A DNA stretch of 64,000 bases from JBCCMA01 sp045107005 (GTDB taxonomy: Bacteria > Pseudomonadota > Gammaproteobacteria > Steroidobacterales > JBCCMA01): contig JBGCFP010000007.1 in assembly GCA_045107005.1 (NCBI GenBank), positions 1 to 64,000 of the forward strand, written 5' to 3'. The position numbers were made by a program, and so were the translations under genes. The notes under the pieces were generated by a model. It searched no databases. It saw only the letters and a list, made by a program, of their open reading frames with translations, and had not been told where the DNA came from. Numbering within the stretch: the stretch's first letter is position 1; each line of letters opens with the position of its first letter. Positions 1 to 9,627 of the stretch are shown piece by piece.

Positions 1-170
1 GGCCCGGGCTTGCGCGGTTTGCCGATGGGCAACACGTTTAGCGCCCAACGCCGCCCAAGCAGCAGTAAAACAAAACTCAGTGCGCCGAGCGGACCAACAC
101 CCAGCGTCGCAACGACTACCGGAAGCGCGATCAATGCCATACCGTGGACAGTCTTGTTCGACATTCTCAT
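1..170 (-). CDS. Partial membrane protein, N-terminus only
   Basis: The first 56 or so codons of a gene that runs off the left edge. Its ATG at 170 overlaps the TGA of the upstream oxidoreductase gene as ATGA, so the two are probably translationally coupled; a second in-frame ATG lies at 164. The visible part has one hydrophobic stretch (about residues 11-38, rich in Ala, Leu, Val and Gly) followed by a basic segment, as in a small inner-membrane protein. I do not recognise the family and nothing catalytic is visible. It is the last visible member of the minus-strand operon that begins with the PQQ-propeller gene. Confidence 0.6.
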   Translation of the reverse strand, partial: MRMSNKTVHGMALIALPVVVATLGVGPLGALSFVLLLLGRRWALNVLPIGKPRKPG

Positions 171-1129
171 GACTGCCACGACTGCCGAATGCGGCCCATG
201 ATCTGTTGAAACGCGAGACTGCTGGTTAGCGGCATAATATCCGACCCTGTGCGATGCGCCAGAATATCAGCGCTGGCGGCGGCAATTTGAAATTCGAAAC
301 CCGAGCCGCGTCTGCCGTCGTCAAACGCATCGGCCTGGTCATCGAGCTGATGCAAAAAACATTCGCGTGCGCAGTGGCTGTCGCGCAACGCGATATAGCC
401 CTCGTCACCGATCACGTACGTCCAGTTGGGCAAGCGTGTGCGAAACGACGCAGCAAGCGTTGACGTCATATCGGAGTAGTCAAGAATAACCGCCAGGTCA
501 TCTTCGACACCGTTGGGTGCAAACCGCACAACTGGCGTTACGCTCTGCGGCATGTGCGGATGAAAGCGCCAGTTCAGCGCGATCGGATAGACACCCATAT
601 CGAGCAAACAACCACCAGCGAGGTAACTCGCGTAAGCGCGTACGTCGGGGCCGTATTCAATCGCATGGCCAAATGAAGATTGTATCTGCACCAGCTTCCC
701 GACGCGCCCTTGTAAAAACCACGCGTGCGCCTGTCGCACCGCGGGCAAGAAGTAGGTCCACATCGCCTCCATGACAAACACACCCGCGCGCTGTGCCGCC
801 TGCATGACCGCTTCGCACTCTGCTGACGTCACGGTCAACGGCTTTTCACACAAGACGGCTTTGCCCGCTTCGCACGCCTGGATAATCTGCGCCGCGTGAC
901 AAGTGTGCGGTGTGGCGATGTAAACGGCGTCGACCTCCGGATCGGCCAGCATTGCCGCGTAGTCGGAGTAAGCCGATTCGATGTGATAGCGCGCTGCAAA
1001 CGCCTGCGCCGTATCCGGCGAGCGCGACGTGACAGCCTGTAGCGTCGCGTTATCGACGTACGCCATATCGGTCGCGAACGTGTGCGCGATGCGTCCGGGC
1101 CCGACGATACCCCAGCGAACTCGATTCAT
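167..1129 (-). CDS. Gfo/Idh/MocA family NAD(P)-dependent oxidoreductase
   Basis: A 320-residue protein of usual family length. The N-terminus carries a Rossmann fold nucleotide-binding motif (GIVGPGRIA, about residues 8-16). The family signature CEKPLT near residue 95 holds the Lys that normally contacts cofactor and substrate. The segment GGCLLDMGVYPI (about 173-184) is typical of the dihydrodiol-dehydrogenase/glucose-fructose-oxidoreductase branch. It probably oxidises or reduces a sugar, inositol or related polyol in the cytoplasm; the substrate cannot be read from sequence. It lies 24 bp downstream of the serine hydrolase gene and overlaps the next gene by 4 bp, so it is inside an operon. 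Confidence 0.85.
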   Translation of the reverse strand: MNRVRWGIVGPGRIAHTFATDMAYVDNATLQAVTSRSPDTAQAFAARYHIESAYSDYAAMLADPEVDAVYIATPHTCHAAQIIQACEAGKAVLCEKPLTVTSAECEAVMQAAQRAGVFVMEAMWTYFLPAVRQAHAWFLQGRVGKLVQIQSSFGHAIEYGPDVRAYASYLAGGCLLDMGVYPIALNWRFHPHMPQSVTPVVRFAPNGVEDDLAVILDYSDMTSTLAASFRTRLPNWTYVIGDEGYIALRDSHCARECFLHQLDDQADAFDDGRRGSGFEFQIAAASADILAHRTGSDIMPLTSSLAFQQIMGRIRQSWQS

Positions 1130-1153
1130 GCGTTCACACTGAGCAAGCGAGTG

Positions 1154-2611
1154 TTACTCACTGCGCTCAAACGCTTTCAACACTTCGCGTGTCAGATCCC
1201 ATCGATCAAACCCCTGCTTACCAAAGTCGAGACCACGCCGCACAATAACCAGATCGTGCGACGGCACGACGATGACATATTGTCCGCGATTTCCGGCGGT
1301 GGCGTACGCATCTTTGGGTACGTCGCTGCGGGTCGCCGGTACGAGCCACCACTGCCCGCCATAGAATCGACCGCGCTCCGACGTTGACGGTGCCGGCGTG
1401 CGCACAAATTCAATCCATTCGGACGACAACAGTCGCTCACCCATCCATACGCCATCGTTCAGGTAAAGCAACCCGAAGCGCGCCAGATCGCGCGCATTGG
1501 TGTAGACCTGACTGCTCAAAATGAAGTCGCCGAAACGATCCGTGCTGAGCAGCGTGTTGTGCATGCCAATCCGATCGAGCAGCGCAAGTCGCGGAAACTC
1601 ATGGTATGCCGCCGTACTGCCCAACGCGCGCTTCATGGCGTCGACCGCCAACAACGTGTCGTAATTCTCATATTCCCAAACGCTTCCGGGCGCGCGGACC
1701 AGGCCACGATGTCGTGCGCCATTTACTGAACTGGCGCCAGCCCAATAGGCAAGTCCAGACCCGGTTGCGTACTCCAGACCAAAACTGTCGACGGGGTACA
1801 GGCCGCTGGACATGTTCAACAGGTGACGCAGCGTGATCGCATCGCGAGGATCGTCGTCGGGCTGCGCCACGTCGGGCAACCAGTCGGTGCCGACTGGCGC
1901 GTCCAGCTGCATGCGATCCTGATCGACCAACATGCCGATCAGCGTGACCGCGATGCTCTTGGCCGTCGACCAGGTGCGCGTGCGTGTCGTCACGTCGAAC
2001 CCGGGCGCGTAACGCTCGTGCACGATCTGCCCCCGGTGCACAACAAGCAGACTCAAGCTGACTTGTTCCGCAGATTCGCGTTCAAATGCCCAGCGGGACG
2101 CGGCGGCAAGAGCTGCCGGATCGGAGACTGACCCGGCCCCGGACGCTGACAAAACATCGCCCATTGGCCAAGCCGTGGTCGCCGGATCCGCGGGCGGCGG
2201 CGGCACGTTGATCTGTGGGAGATCGGCTATCTCTTCGGGCGTTTGGTCCGGTGCCATCACCACGCAGCCGATACCTTCGCGAAACACCGCCCGGACCGCG
2301 AGGCCGCTGGCCGGATCACCGACCACGACGGCACGCCGATTTTTTTCGACCTCATAAGGCCCGCCGGCGGGATCACCGAGCGGGTTTTCGACGTACGCCA
2401 GTTCTTGCTCAAACACCTGCTCCAGCGTCCGCTGCGACGTGAACAATCCGTTGCACATCAGAACGGCCTGCACACCGTGTCGGATCAGCGTGCGGTTGGC
2501 GGTGAAATAGTCGTACGACTCAGCCTGATCGGCCTGCGCGGTTTGCGCCAGCAGTGCCAGCGCAAGACACGCCGATCGCGCGCCACCCAGCCAATGCGTC
2601 CCTCGGATCAT
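1154..2611 (-). CDS. Secreted serine hydrolase, beta-lactamase/class C fold
   Basis: A 485-residue protein with a cleavable signal peptide (hydrophobic core about residues 14-22, AQA cleavage site near 27). The beta-lactamase-like catalytic set is visible: S-T-A-K with Ser215 and Lys218, and Y-E-N with Tyr314 and Asn316. A third-motif candidate near the C-terminus (AGNRGQY) is diverged. Family members are periplasmic esterases, DD-peptidases or amide hydrolases, so the substrate is open. The first ~190 residues before the catalytic domain are not typical of short EstB-type enzymes. Its ATG overlaps the stop of the PQQ-propeller gene (ATGA), so the two are co-translated. Confidence 0.82.
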   Translation of the reverse strand: MIRGTHWLGGARSACLALALLAQTAQADQAESYDYFTANRTLIRHGVQAVLMCNGLFTSQRTLEQVFEQELAYVENPLGDPAGGPYEVEKNRRAVVVGDPASGLAVRAVFREGIGCVVMAPDQTPEEIADLPQINVPPPPADPATTAWPMGDVLSASGAGSVSDPAALAAASRWAFERESAEQVSLSLLVVHRGQIVHERYAPGFDVTTRTRTWSTAKSIAVTLIGMLVDQDRMQLDAPVGTDWLPDVAQPDDDPRDAITLRHLLNMSSGLYPVDSFGLEYATGSGLAYWAGASSVNGARHRGLVRAPGSVWEYENYDTLLAVDAMKRALGSTAAYHEFPRLALLDRIGMHNTLLSTDRFGDFILSSQVYTNARDLARFGLLYLNDGVWMGERLLSSEWIEFVRTPAPSTSERGRFYGGQWWLVPATRSDVPKDAYATAGNRGQYVIVVPSHDLVIVRRGLDFGKQGFDRWDLTREVLKAFERSE

Positions 2612-4551
2612 TCACCGTCGACCGAAAACACGAGCAATACGTTACCCGCCTCGTGGAAATACAAACCGTAGCCGGAGTTGGCGACAACATGCCCGTCAAT
2701 AACCAGCGGACCTGCGCCGCTCATACCGCCGCCGCGACCTTCCATTCCGTTGACACCTGTCGTCGGCTGGGTGGTGTCGTAGTCCCACAGCACCGCGCCA
2801 GTCGCCCCATCATAGGCGCGCAGTCGCCCGTCGAGATGCCCGGCAAACACGGCGCCCGGCACGGCCGTGGCGGGCGCCGAGATACCCGGATCACAAAACT
2901 CCCGATCCGGCGTACAGATATTGTCAGCGACGGTACTCCACAGTTTCTCGCCGGTGGCAGCATTGATCGCATGCATGCCCGGTTGCGACCGCGTGACGTC
3001 GTGAACATCGCCATTGTGCGTGTCGTTCATATCGTTGATCGGCATGTAAACGCGCTCACCTTCGGCCGCCATGCCAAAGTGCACCCCTCCTTGAATGCTG
3101 CCGCGCCCCACTTTGGTTCGCCACAGCTGCTTCCCGCTCTGCGCCGGGTTGTGGCCTGAAATGTGCCCGCTCTTATGCCCCGCGACAATCGTCTGCGTAC
3201 CGTCATCCAGCGTCACCAGCAGCGGGCTGGAGCCCTGGTCGTAGTCCGGGCCGTTTTCGTCGGGACAGTTGGGATTGTTGTCCATCATGCACGCGACGTT
3301 CCACGCATCGTTGGCGGTGATCTGGTGCTCCCACATGCGCTCGCCGGTGTCCAGATCGACGGCGACGATGGCATCACTGTTACCGTCGGCGGGCGTCGAA
3401 TAATTTTCCCCGGTGCCGAAGTAGAGACGGTTGTTGATCGCATCCACGGTCGGGCTGTTCCACACCGGCGCCCCGGACGGCGCCAAAATACGGGTGCCGG
3501 CGCTGGTGTCAGCAACGTGCTCTGGTGGCGCTTCAATGGCGTAACTCTCCCACGCCACGTCACCGCTGCCGCCGTTTATGGCTACGACCTTGCCGCGGAA
3601 GCTGCAGCACTCGTAGGCCGGGTCTGCCGCCGCAATCACTTCGAGTGACGACACGGGAAAATAGACGTGATCGTCGTGCACCGCCGGCGTGCCGGTGACC
3701 GTCGCGCTCGGATGCGGATCCACGCGACGTGTCCAGCGCAGCTCGCCGGTGCGCGCGTCGACACCGTAAGCGTTGGCAACAATATCGCCAAAAAAGACCA
3801 TCGGCTGATCCGCGTTGCCGTTGTAGACCGCGCCAGTGCGCACTTCCGCTTTGGCTTGAAACGCCCAGCGCACGCAGCCGGTCGCCAGATCAAACGCATA
3901 AACAATACCCGCCTCGCTGCCGACGTAGAGCGCCCCCATGCCGTAGCCCGGCTGCGAGCGCGCCCGGCTGGCACCGGGATAGACGTAGGACCATTTCAGC
4001 TTGAGATTGGGGATATCGCCCACCGCCAGCCGGGCGTGTTCAGCGTCCACGAAACGCTTGGTGTCGTGACCCCAGCCCACTTTTACCGCAGCGGACTGCG
4101 TATCAAATGTCGCCGCCGAACCAGTGCAGAAATTGTGCTTGAGTTGCGCCGCTTGCGGGTCAAAACGCTTTTGGCTCAGATATTCGACAATGTGCACTTT
4201 CTCGGCATCGCTGAGGTTGGCCGCTTGCGCCGCCATCACGCCGCTGTCGAGTGCCGAATACAAGCTGGTGGACGGCAACATTTCCAGCCAGTGCGTGTGC
4301 GGCGCCTTGTACACCGAGCCGTTGTGGCAGCTCGCGCAGTGTGTATTGAACAGGTCTTTGCCGGGCAGGCCGTCCCGCGGGCCCAGTTCGCTACCTGCCG
4401 TTTGGAATTCATCCGTGGACGCGAGCGTCGAAGGCGATTCTGCCGTTTCGGCGGGCGTCTCCTTATGCTCGGTGCACGAAACAAGGGAGGTCAGTGCCAG
4501 ACAGACAAGTGTGGCTGCAAACCGAGGGCGTAACGATGACGGGTGGTTCAA
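2608..4551 (-). CDS. Cytochrome c / PQQ-type beta-propeller lipoprotein dehydrogenase
   Basis: A 647-residue protein from a TTG at 4551, chosen because GGAG lies six bases upstream and the next residues form a lipoprotein signal peptide ending in the lipobox LTSLVSC. An open reading frame extends further upstream but without a signal at its start. A class I heme c domain follows (CASCH, then YKAPHTHW and a later Met). The rest is a beta-propeller of PQQ-enzyme type with repeated blades of the form V-x-A-x-D-x-x-T-G-x-x-x-W. The order cytochrome then propeller, and blade sequences such as GCVRWAF, resemble polyvinyl-alcohol dehydrogenase rather than methanol dehydrogenase. It probably oxidises an alcohol in the periplasm and passes electrons to the fused heme. 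First gene of the operon. Confidence 0.78.
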   Translation of the reverse strand: MNHPSSLRPRFAATLVCLALTSLVSCTEHKETPAETAESPSTLASTDEFQTAGSELGPRDGLPGKDLFNTHCASCHNGSVYKAPHTHWLEMLPSTSLYSALDSGVMAAQAANLSDAEKVHIVEYLSQKRFDPQAAQLKHNFCTGSAATFDTQSAAVKVGWGHDTKRFVDAEHARLAVGDIPNLKLKWSYVYPGASRARSQPGYGMGALYVGSEAGIVYAFDLATGCVRWAFQAKAEVRTGAVYNGNADQPMVFFGDIVANAYGVDARTGELRWTRRVDPHPSATVTGTPAVHDDHVYFPVSSLEVIAAADPAYECCSFRGKVVAINGGSGDVAWESYAIEAPPEHVADTSAGTRILAPSGAPVWNSPTVDAINNRLYFGTGENYSTPADGNSDAIVAVDLDTGERMWEHQITANDAWNVACMMDNNPNCPDENGPDYDQGSSPLLVTLDDGTQTIVAGHKSGHISGHNPAQSGKQLWRTKVGRGSIQGGVHFGMAAEGERVYMPINDMNDTHNGDVHDVTRSQPGMHAINAATGEKLWSTVADNICTPDREFCDPGISAPATAVPGAVFAGHLDGRLRAYDGATGAVLWDYDTTQPTTGVNGMEGRGGGMSGAGPLVIDGHVVANSGYGLYFHEAGNVLLVFSVDGE

Positions 4552-4703
4552 GGCGATCTCCAGGGTCGGCGACAGGACGGTCGCACCGCGCGTGATGAGT
4601 ATAGGCGTGCGACAAAGGTCCGGACAAGCCGCCGCGCGCACTGTTCGCGCAACGCAAAAAAACGTAGAGTGGCGGGCGAATCAACAAGTGACCTGAGAAT
4701 GCC

Positions 4704-4994
4704 ATGGCCGTCACCCACATTGTCTGGATGAAGTTCAAACAAGGCGTCAGCACCCCAGCCATCCAGCGCCATTTGGAAGCACTGCGTGGTCTGACGATCT
4801 GTCTGCCCGACATCCAGTCGCTTACCGTCGGCGAAAACTTTACCGATCGGGCCAACGGCTTCAGCCACGGCATGGTGGTGATCCTCGCGGATCGCGCCGC
4901 TCTGCAGCGCTACACCACCGACCCGGAGCACGTTTTGGTGGCCACCGCGCTGCGCGCCGACGCTGAATTGATGGCGCTGGACTACGAGGTTTAG
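4704..4994 (+). CDS. Dabb-domain (stress-responsive A/B barrel) protein
   Basis: A 96-residue protein matching the Dabb dimeric alpha+beta barrel family over its whole length. It shows the opening strand VTHIVWMKF, the central GENFTDRANGFSHG segment (about 52-65) and the late Y-x-x-x-P-E-H-V segment near residue 76. Members are small cytoplasmic homodimers; most lack an assigned reaction and a few are polyketide cyclases or lyases. It is transcribed divergently from the PQQ-propeller operon, with 152 bp between the two starts. No function beyond the fold is claimed. Confidence 0.8.
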   Translation: MAVTHIVWMKFKQGVSTPAIQRHLEALRGLTICLPDIQSLTVGENFTDRANGFSHGMVVILADRAALQRYTTDPEHVLVATALRADAELMALDYEV

Positions 4995-5088
4995 CAGGTC
5001 GAAATGGCGGCGAACGCGTGCCCGTGCATAAGCTCCGCGATTCTTGCCATAATGATGATCCGCCCACAGAGTCAGCCTTAAGCCCACC

Positions 5089-7425
5089 ATGTTCGCAAGT
5101 CTAGTCAAACGCCGTGTCCCTCAGATCCTGGGCTTGTACCTGGGCGGCTGCTGGGTGGTAATCGAGTTCGTAAGCTTTCTGACCGAACGCTATTTGCTGT
5201 CCGACGCGTTAACCGATCTGACTCTGGTCGCCCTGTTCACCATGACACCTGCCGTGGCCGCGATGGCCTGGTTTCACGGCACGCCGGGCAAAGACCCGGT
5301 GCCGAAGTTTGAAAAAGTGCTCGTGCCGGCGAATGCGCTGGTCACGCTGGCGCTCGTTGGCGCTTTGTTTTACGGCACGGAGCTTGGCGCGACGGCGACC
5401 GAAGTCACAACCGTTGACGAAACCGGTCAGACACTGACGCGCATGGCGCCAAAAGACTCGTTCCGCCGAAGTCTGGCTCTGTTTTTTTTCGACAACCCGT
5501 CGTCTGACCCGGCAAACGAATGGCTGCGTTACGGCTTGCCGATCATGTTGCAACGAGACCTCGAACAGGATGCCTATGTCGATGTCTGGTCACCGCTCAG
5601 CGGCTATGAGCAGAGCGGCATGCTGAGTCTGCAACGAGCAGGCTTCGATAACGGACTCGATGCACCACTGCCGCTAATGCGACAGATAGCTCAGACACGC
5701 GGCATGCCGGTCTTTATCACTGGTGAGTTCTCGAGCTCCGACGGTGGCTATGCGGTCGAACTCACGCTGCACTGGACCGATAACAGTCAGCCGCCGCGCA
5801 TTATCGCTGCGCAGGGCCGCGACCCAATGGAAGCCATCGACGTGCTCACCGTTGACATCAAAGCGGCGCTCGACGTGCCGTCCGCCGCGCGCAGCATGAT
5901 GCAAGATTTGCCGCTCGCAGAACATTTCTCATCGTCCGTCGATGCGGTCGAGGAATTCGCGCTGGCAACAGTCGCCCAGCGCATCAACAACGATACCGAC
6001 GCGGCCATGAAACACTGGCTCGCCGCGTTTGGCCATGACCCGACGTTCTCTGCCGCTCACTTGCGCGGCGCGATGGTTGGCTTCAATGCCGGCCAGGCGC
6101 AACAGGCGCTGCCAGCGATACGCGCCGCACGACAGCACGACTACAAGCTGCTGCCCGATGAGAAGTTTCAGCTTAAGGCACTCGAGTACTCCTACGATGG
6201 CCAGGCAGGTAAGGTGACGTCTGTCTATAAGACCTGGGCCGAGCTGTACCCGGACGACATCGATGCGTTAATCCAGCTTGGCTTTTCCCAGCTCTATTCG
6301 TCCAATGATGTCGAAGAGTCGCTGGCAACGTTCAACCGCGTCCGTGAGCGCGCCCCGAGTGAACACTGGGTGCTGTCGCAAATGGCCAGACTGCACTCAG
6401 TACGTGGCGAGACCGACGAGGCATTGGCACTGCTAGCCGAACACAGCGCGCTACGGCCGCAGGATTACCAGCCGTGGTTATCCAGCTCAAAACTGCGCTT
6501 GGCCAGTGGTGATCTCGCCGGCGCGCGCGCAGACGTGTCGCGCTCGGTGGTGATGTCATCGGGCCGCGTGTCTCCGGTCCTGGCGCTTGCCGATCTCAAT
6601 TTACGTGAGGGCTTGTACGAGGAGGCACAGAGCCGGATCGATGAGGCGCAGAAAATCGCTAACGTGCCGCGCCAGAATTCTCTGGTTCTGGTGACTCAAA
6701 TCGACTATTTTCGCGACCGCGGCATGCTGGACGAACTGGCGAACACGGTTGAAGAACTGACCGGGGTCTATGCGCAATATCGCAACACGATCAATTCGAT
6801 GATGGACGGCTTTATCAACTACGTCGAAGAATATGCGGCCGCCGGCCGTGACGAGGTAATACTCGACCGCCTGGCCACTTATGAAGGGCAGTTAGAGCCC
6901 CCGATTAACGAACTCGTACAGGTGGGTTACACCACGTACCACCTGGCCAAGGGCGATCTGGAAAAAGGTCGGGCTGCGCTCGCACGCGTGCGCGGTGTTA
7001 TCGAGATGTTCAATCGCGATGATATGCAGTACCTGGTTGAAACAGGCAACGCACGCGTTTTCGAATTAGAGGGAAATCTGCCCGCGGCAGTGGCAGCAAT
7101 GCACGAAAGCATCCGGCAGTACGAGCGCTCGGTTCAGAGCGTGGATAACGTACGCGATGAAATTTTCATCAAGAACACGTTAGCCCACTATCTGATGCAA
7201 AACGACCAGCCTGACGACGCGCGACAAGTGCTGCTGGAAGTCACCGCGCTCTATCCCGCTCACCCTGTCACGAACCTGCGGATCGCCCAGATCGATGCGA
7301 GCAAAGGCGACATCACGTCAGCGCGAGAGCACCTCGCCATTTCGCTGAATGCGTGGTCGGCAGCTCGTCCGGACTATGCGTACTTGCAAGAGGCCGTCGC
7401 GCTGGGCGAAACGCTGCAACCCTGA
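5089..7425 (+). CDS. Membrane-anchored tetratricopeptide repeat protein
   Basis: A 778-residue protein. The N-terminus has hydrophobic segments at about residues 12-30, 43-62 and 83-103, suggesting two or three membrane passes. A non-TPR domain follows (about 120-270; it includes LALFFFDNPSSDPANEWLRYGL), of the sort found between the membrane anchor and TPRs of adenylate-cyclase-like sensor proteins. From about 290 to the end there are repeated helical pairs with TPR spacing, for example around residues 330, 400, 440, 480 and 720. No cyclase, kinase or HTH domain is present, so it is not an enzyme of that class. It is probably a periplasmic or cytoplasmic scaffold. It ends 27 bp before the convergent MCP gene. 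Confidence 0.72.
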   Translation: MFASLVKRRVPQILGLYLGGCWVVIEFVSFLTERYLLSDALTDLTLVALFTMTPAVAAMAWFHGTPGKDPVPKFEKVLVPANALVTLALVGALFYGTELGATATEVTTVDETGQTLTRMAPKDSFRRSLALFFFDNPSSDPANEWLRYGLPIMLQRDLEQDAYVDVWSPLSGYEQSGMLSLQRAGFDNGLDAPLPLMRQIAQTRGMPVFITGEFSSSDGGYAVELTLHWTDNSQPPRIIAAQGRDPMEAIDVLTVDIKAALDVPSAARSMMQDLPLAEHFSSSVDAVEEFALATVAQRINNDTDAAMKHWLAAFGHDPTFSAAHLRGAMVGFNAGQAQQALPAIRAARQHDYKLLPDEKFQLKALEYSYDGQAGKVTSVYKTWAELYPDDIDALIQLGFSQLYSSNDVEESLATFNRVRERAPSEHWVLSQMARLHSVRGETDEALALLAEHSALRPQDYQPWLSSSKLRLASGDLAGARADVSRSVVMSSGRVSPVLALADLNLREGLYEEAQSRIDEAQKIANVPRQNSLVLVTQIDYFRDRGMLDELANTVEELTGVYAQYRNTINSMMDGFINYVEEYAAAGRDEVILDRLATYEGQLEPPINELVQVGYTTYHLAKGDLEKGRAALARVRGVIEMFNRDDMQYLVETGNARVFELEGNLPAAVAAMHESIRQYERSVQSVDNVRDEIFIKNTLAHYLMQNDQPDDARQVLLEVTALYPAHPVTNLRIAQIDASKGDITSAREHLAISLNAWSAARPDYAYLQEAVALGETLQP

Positions 7426-7452
7426 TCCGACGTCCAGACCCCCACAGCGAAT

Positions 7453-9627
7453 TCAGGCAATGCGTCGTGCTTCGACCTTGAAGTCCTCGACCGGGCGATC
7501 TCCGACCGCACTGGAGAGCTCAAAAAACGTCGTCATTTCGCTCAGCTGGCGGGCACGTCGCCCGGTTTCTGAGCTGGCGTTCGCCGCCCGGCTCATGTCG
7601 CCCGCGTTCTCCTGAAAAGCGCTCTCGATAGTTCCAATCGCCTCGTTCACGGCACCGATACCGTGTGCCTGCGATTGGCAGTTCGCGGCGATTTCTTCCA
7701 TCGTGCCTGAAAAGCCCACGACGGAATCGGCGATTTGCGACAGGGCGTCGCGCGAGCGATTCACGTACTGCGTGCCCTCATCGACGCGCCGATTGCAATC
7801 GACAATCAACTCCTTGATTTCACCGGCGGCACGCGCGCTGCGTTTCGCAAGCTCACGAACCTCCGCTGCCACGACGGCAAAACCGCGGCCCTGCTCGCCC
7901 GCTCGCGCCGCCTCGACCGCGGCATTCAATGCCAGGAGATTGGTCTGGAACGCGATTTCATCGATGAGCTCAATGATATCGACAATGCGCTTGCTCGCTT
8001 CGCTGATTCCTGTCATGGCGGTCACCGCCTCGCCCACAACCTTGCCGCTTTCCTCGGCCTCGGCGCGGGCTTTGACCGCAGACTGACTGGCGGTCGTCGC
8101 ATGATCCGCCGTACGTGCCACCGATTCGGACATACTGCTGATGGTCGCTGCGGTTTCGACAATACTCGCCGCCTGCTCGTGGGCTCGTGCTGCCAGATCC
8201 GCATTGGTTTTTTCGAGTTCGCCCGATGTCGAAAGCAGAGAGGTGGCATTGCCCTTGATTTGGGTGACGACGTCGGTCAGTTTATCAATCGTTGCGTTCG
8301 TATCAGCCTGCAGGGCCGCGAACTGGCCTTCAAACTGGCCTTCGACGCGCTGGGTCAAGTCGCCCTGCGCCACCGCGCCCAACGACGCGACCGTGTCGTC
8401 AATGATCCGTTGCGCCGAACGCACCATTGCGTTGACGCCTTCGGACAGCGTCGCGATAAAACCGCTCTTGTTGGACACATCGATTCGTTGTGCCAGATCC
8501 CCACGGCGAGCTGCGTCGACCATCTGTTCGACTTCCGCTTCGACGCTGCGCTGCTCGGTCATATCCGCCCACTCGATGATGGTGCCGGCGCTAACTTGCT
8601 GGTCATTGATGATTGGTTCGATTACAAGCTGGTAGCAGCGCAAACCGACGCAAACTTCAGCGCGCCGAGTCGAGGTAAGCGCCGACAGATCTATGTTACG
8701 ACCCACGTCGCCTAACAGCGAGCCGACCGGTACGCCATCGAGCGCCTCGGCGTCATAGCGTACGCCCATTGCGGCATAGTCGTCGCGTGCGGCGTGGAAC
8801 AGCATCTTGGCGGTGGCGTTACAACGCAGGATGTTCTGCTGTGAATCGACAATCAGCAGGGCCGTCGCCGCATTCTCCACCGCCTGATCCACGGCAACCT
8901 GGGCATCGACCATGTCCAGCAAACCGTTAACGACGTGGGCATGGGCGTTCGACTGATCGACGCGCATCGACGTGTCGCGCGTTCGAATCACGTTGTCCAG
9001 AATCTGCAGGATATCGAGCGTGTTGGACTGCCGCTCAATCGACTGACAAAACTGGCGCGTCAACGCGATGATAATGGCGCCCAAAAACACCGCCTCGAAA
9101 ATCACAAAGGCCGCGTGCAGCACCACGATACCCAGCCCGGTCCCGTAGTCGAAGATGGTCAGCGGCTGCGAGAAAACCGTCAGACCGATACTCTGACAGT
9201 AGTTGACGACAAAATGATGGACAGCCACGGTGACCACTGCCGCGCCCAGTGGCACCAGCGACTTGTAGCGGATCAGCAGGGCAAGAGCAGCGAAAATATG
9301 GAAATGGATTTCGATGCGCCCGAGATTTTGTTGAATGAACAGCGCTGAGAACAGCATAAGACCGACACCCATTAGCGCACGCGCGTACGGACTGCCGGGC
9401 AGAGTTTTCTGCGCGAAGAACGCCAACGCGCAAATGAGTCCACCACCAATAAAACCGGCCAGATAGAAACCGTAGGTGGCGCCCATAACCGTCGCTGCCA
9501 GCACCCAGTGCGCCAGCAAGATGCGCATCAGCAGCTTGTCAGAGGCGATGAAATCCTGCTGGAGGGCGTTATCGATTGCCGCGCTACCGGTCCGAGATTG
9601 CGCGCCGGGATTGCCGAGTTCAAGCAT
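7453..9627 (-). CDS. Methyl-accepting chemotaxis protein with multi-pass membrane sensor and PAS
   Basis: A 724-residue receptor. About residues 30-205 are a multi-pass membrane sensor, six or so helices, containing HFHIF and VAVHHF. His-rich modules of this kind recur in MCPs and diguanylate cyclases. A PAS-like domain follows (about 240-365), then HAMP-like tandem linkers with the G-D-L-x-x-R-[VI] signature (about 380-450). The cytoplasmic signalling hairpin has the canonical tip AFQTNLLALNA near residue 585. The C-terminus has no CheR-tether pentapeptide. Its ATG lies inside the last codons of the SCO-like gene (8-bp overlap), so its translation is coupled to that gene. It is the last gene of an MCP-SCO-MCP operon. 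Confidence 0.88.
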   Translation of the reverse strand: MLELGNPGAQSRTGSAAIDNALQQDFIASDKLLMRILLAHWVLAATVMGATYGFYLAGFIGGGLICALAFFAQKTLPGSPYARALMGVGLMLFSALFIQQNLGRIEIHFHIFAALALLIRYKSLVPLGAAVVTVAVHHFVVNYCQSIGLTVFSQPLTIFDYGTGLGIVVLHAAFVIFEAVFLGAIIIALTRQFCQSIERQSNTLDILQILDNVIRTRDTSMRVDQSNAHAHVVNGLLDMVDAQVAVDQAVENAATALLIVDSQQNILRCNATAKMLFHAARDDYAAMGVRYDAEALDGVPVGSLLGDVGRNIDLSALTSTRRAEVCVGLRCYQLVIEPIINDQQVSAGTIIEWADMTEQRSVEAEVEQMVDAARRGDLAQRIDVSNKSGFIATLSEGVNAMVRSAQRIIDDTVASLGAVAQGDLTQRVEGQFEGQFAALQADTNATIDKLTDVVTQIKGNATSLLSTSGELEKTNADLAARAHEQAASIVETAATISSMSESVARTADHATTASQSAVKARAEAEESGKVVGEAVTAMTGISEASKRIVDIIELIDEIAFQTNLLALNAAVEAARAGEQGRGFAVVAAEVRELAKRSARAAGEIKELIVDCNRRVDEGTQYVNRSRDALSQIADSVVGFSGTMEEIAANCQSQAHGIGAVNEAIGTIESAFQENAGDMSRAANASSETGRRARQLSEMTTFFELSSAVGDRPVEDFKVEARRIA

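Noticed and set aside
10..201. Short plus-strand frame at the left edge
   Set aside because: The minus strand there holds the start of a gene coupled to the oxidoreductase by an ATGA overlap; the plus frame is its shadow.
5089..7425. TPR protein considered as an adenylate cyclase or kinase
   Set aside because: The membrane and TPR parts resemble such proteins, but no cyclase, kinase or DNA-binding domain is present.
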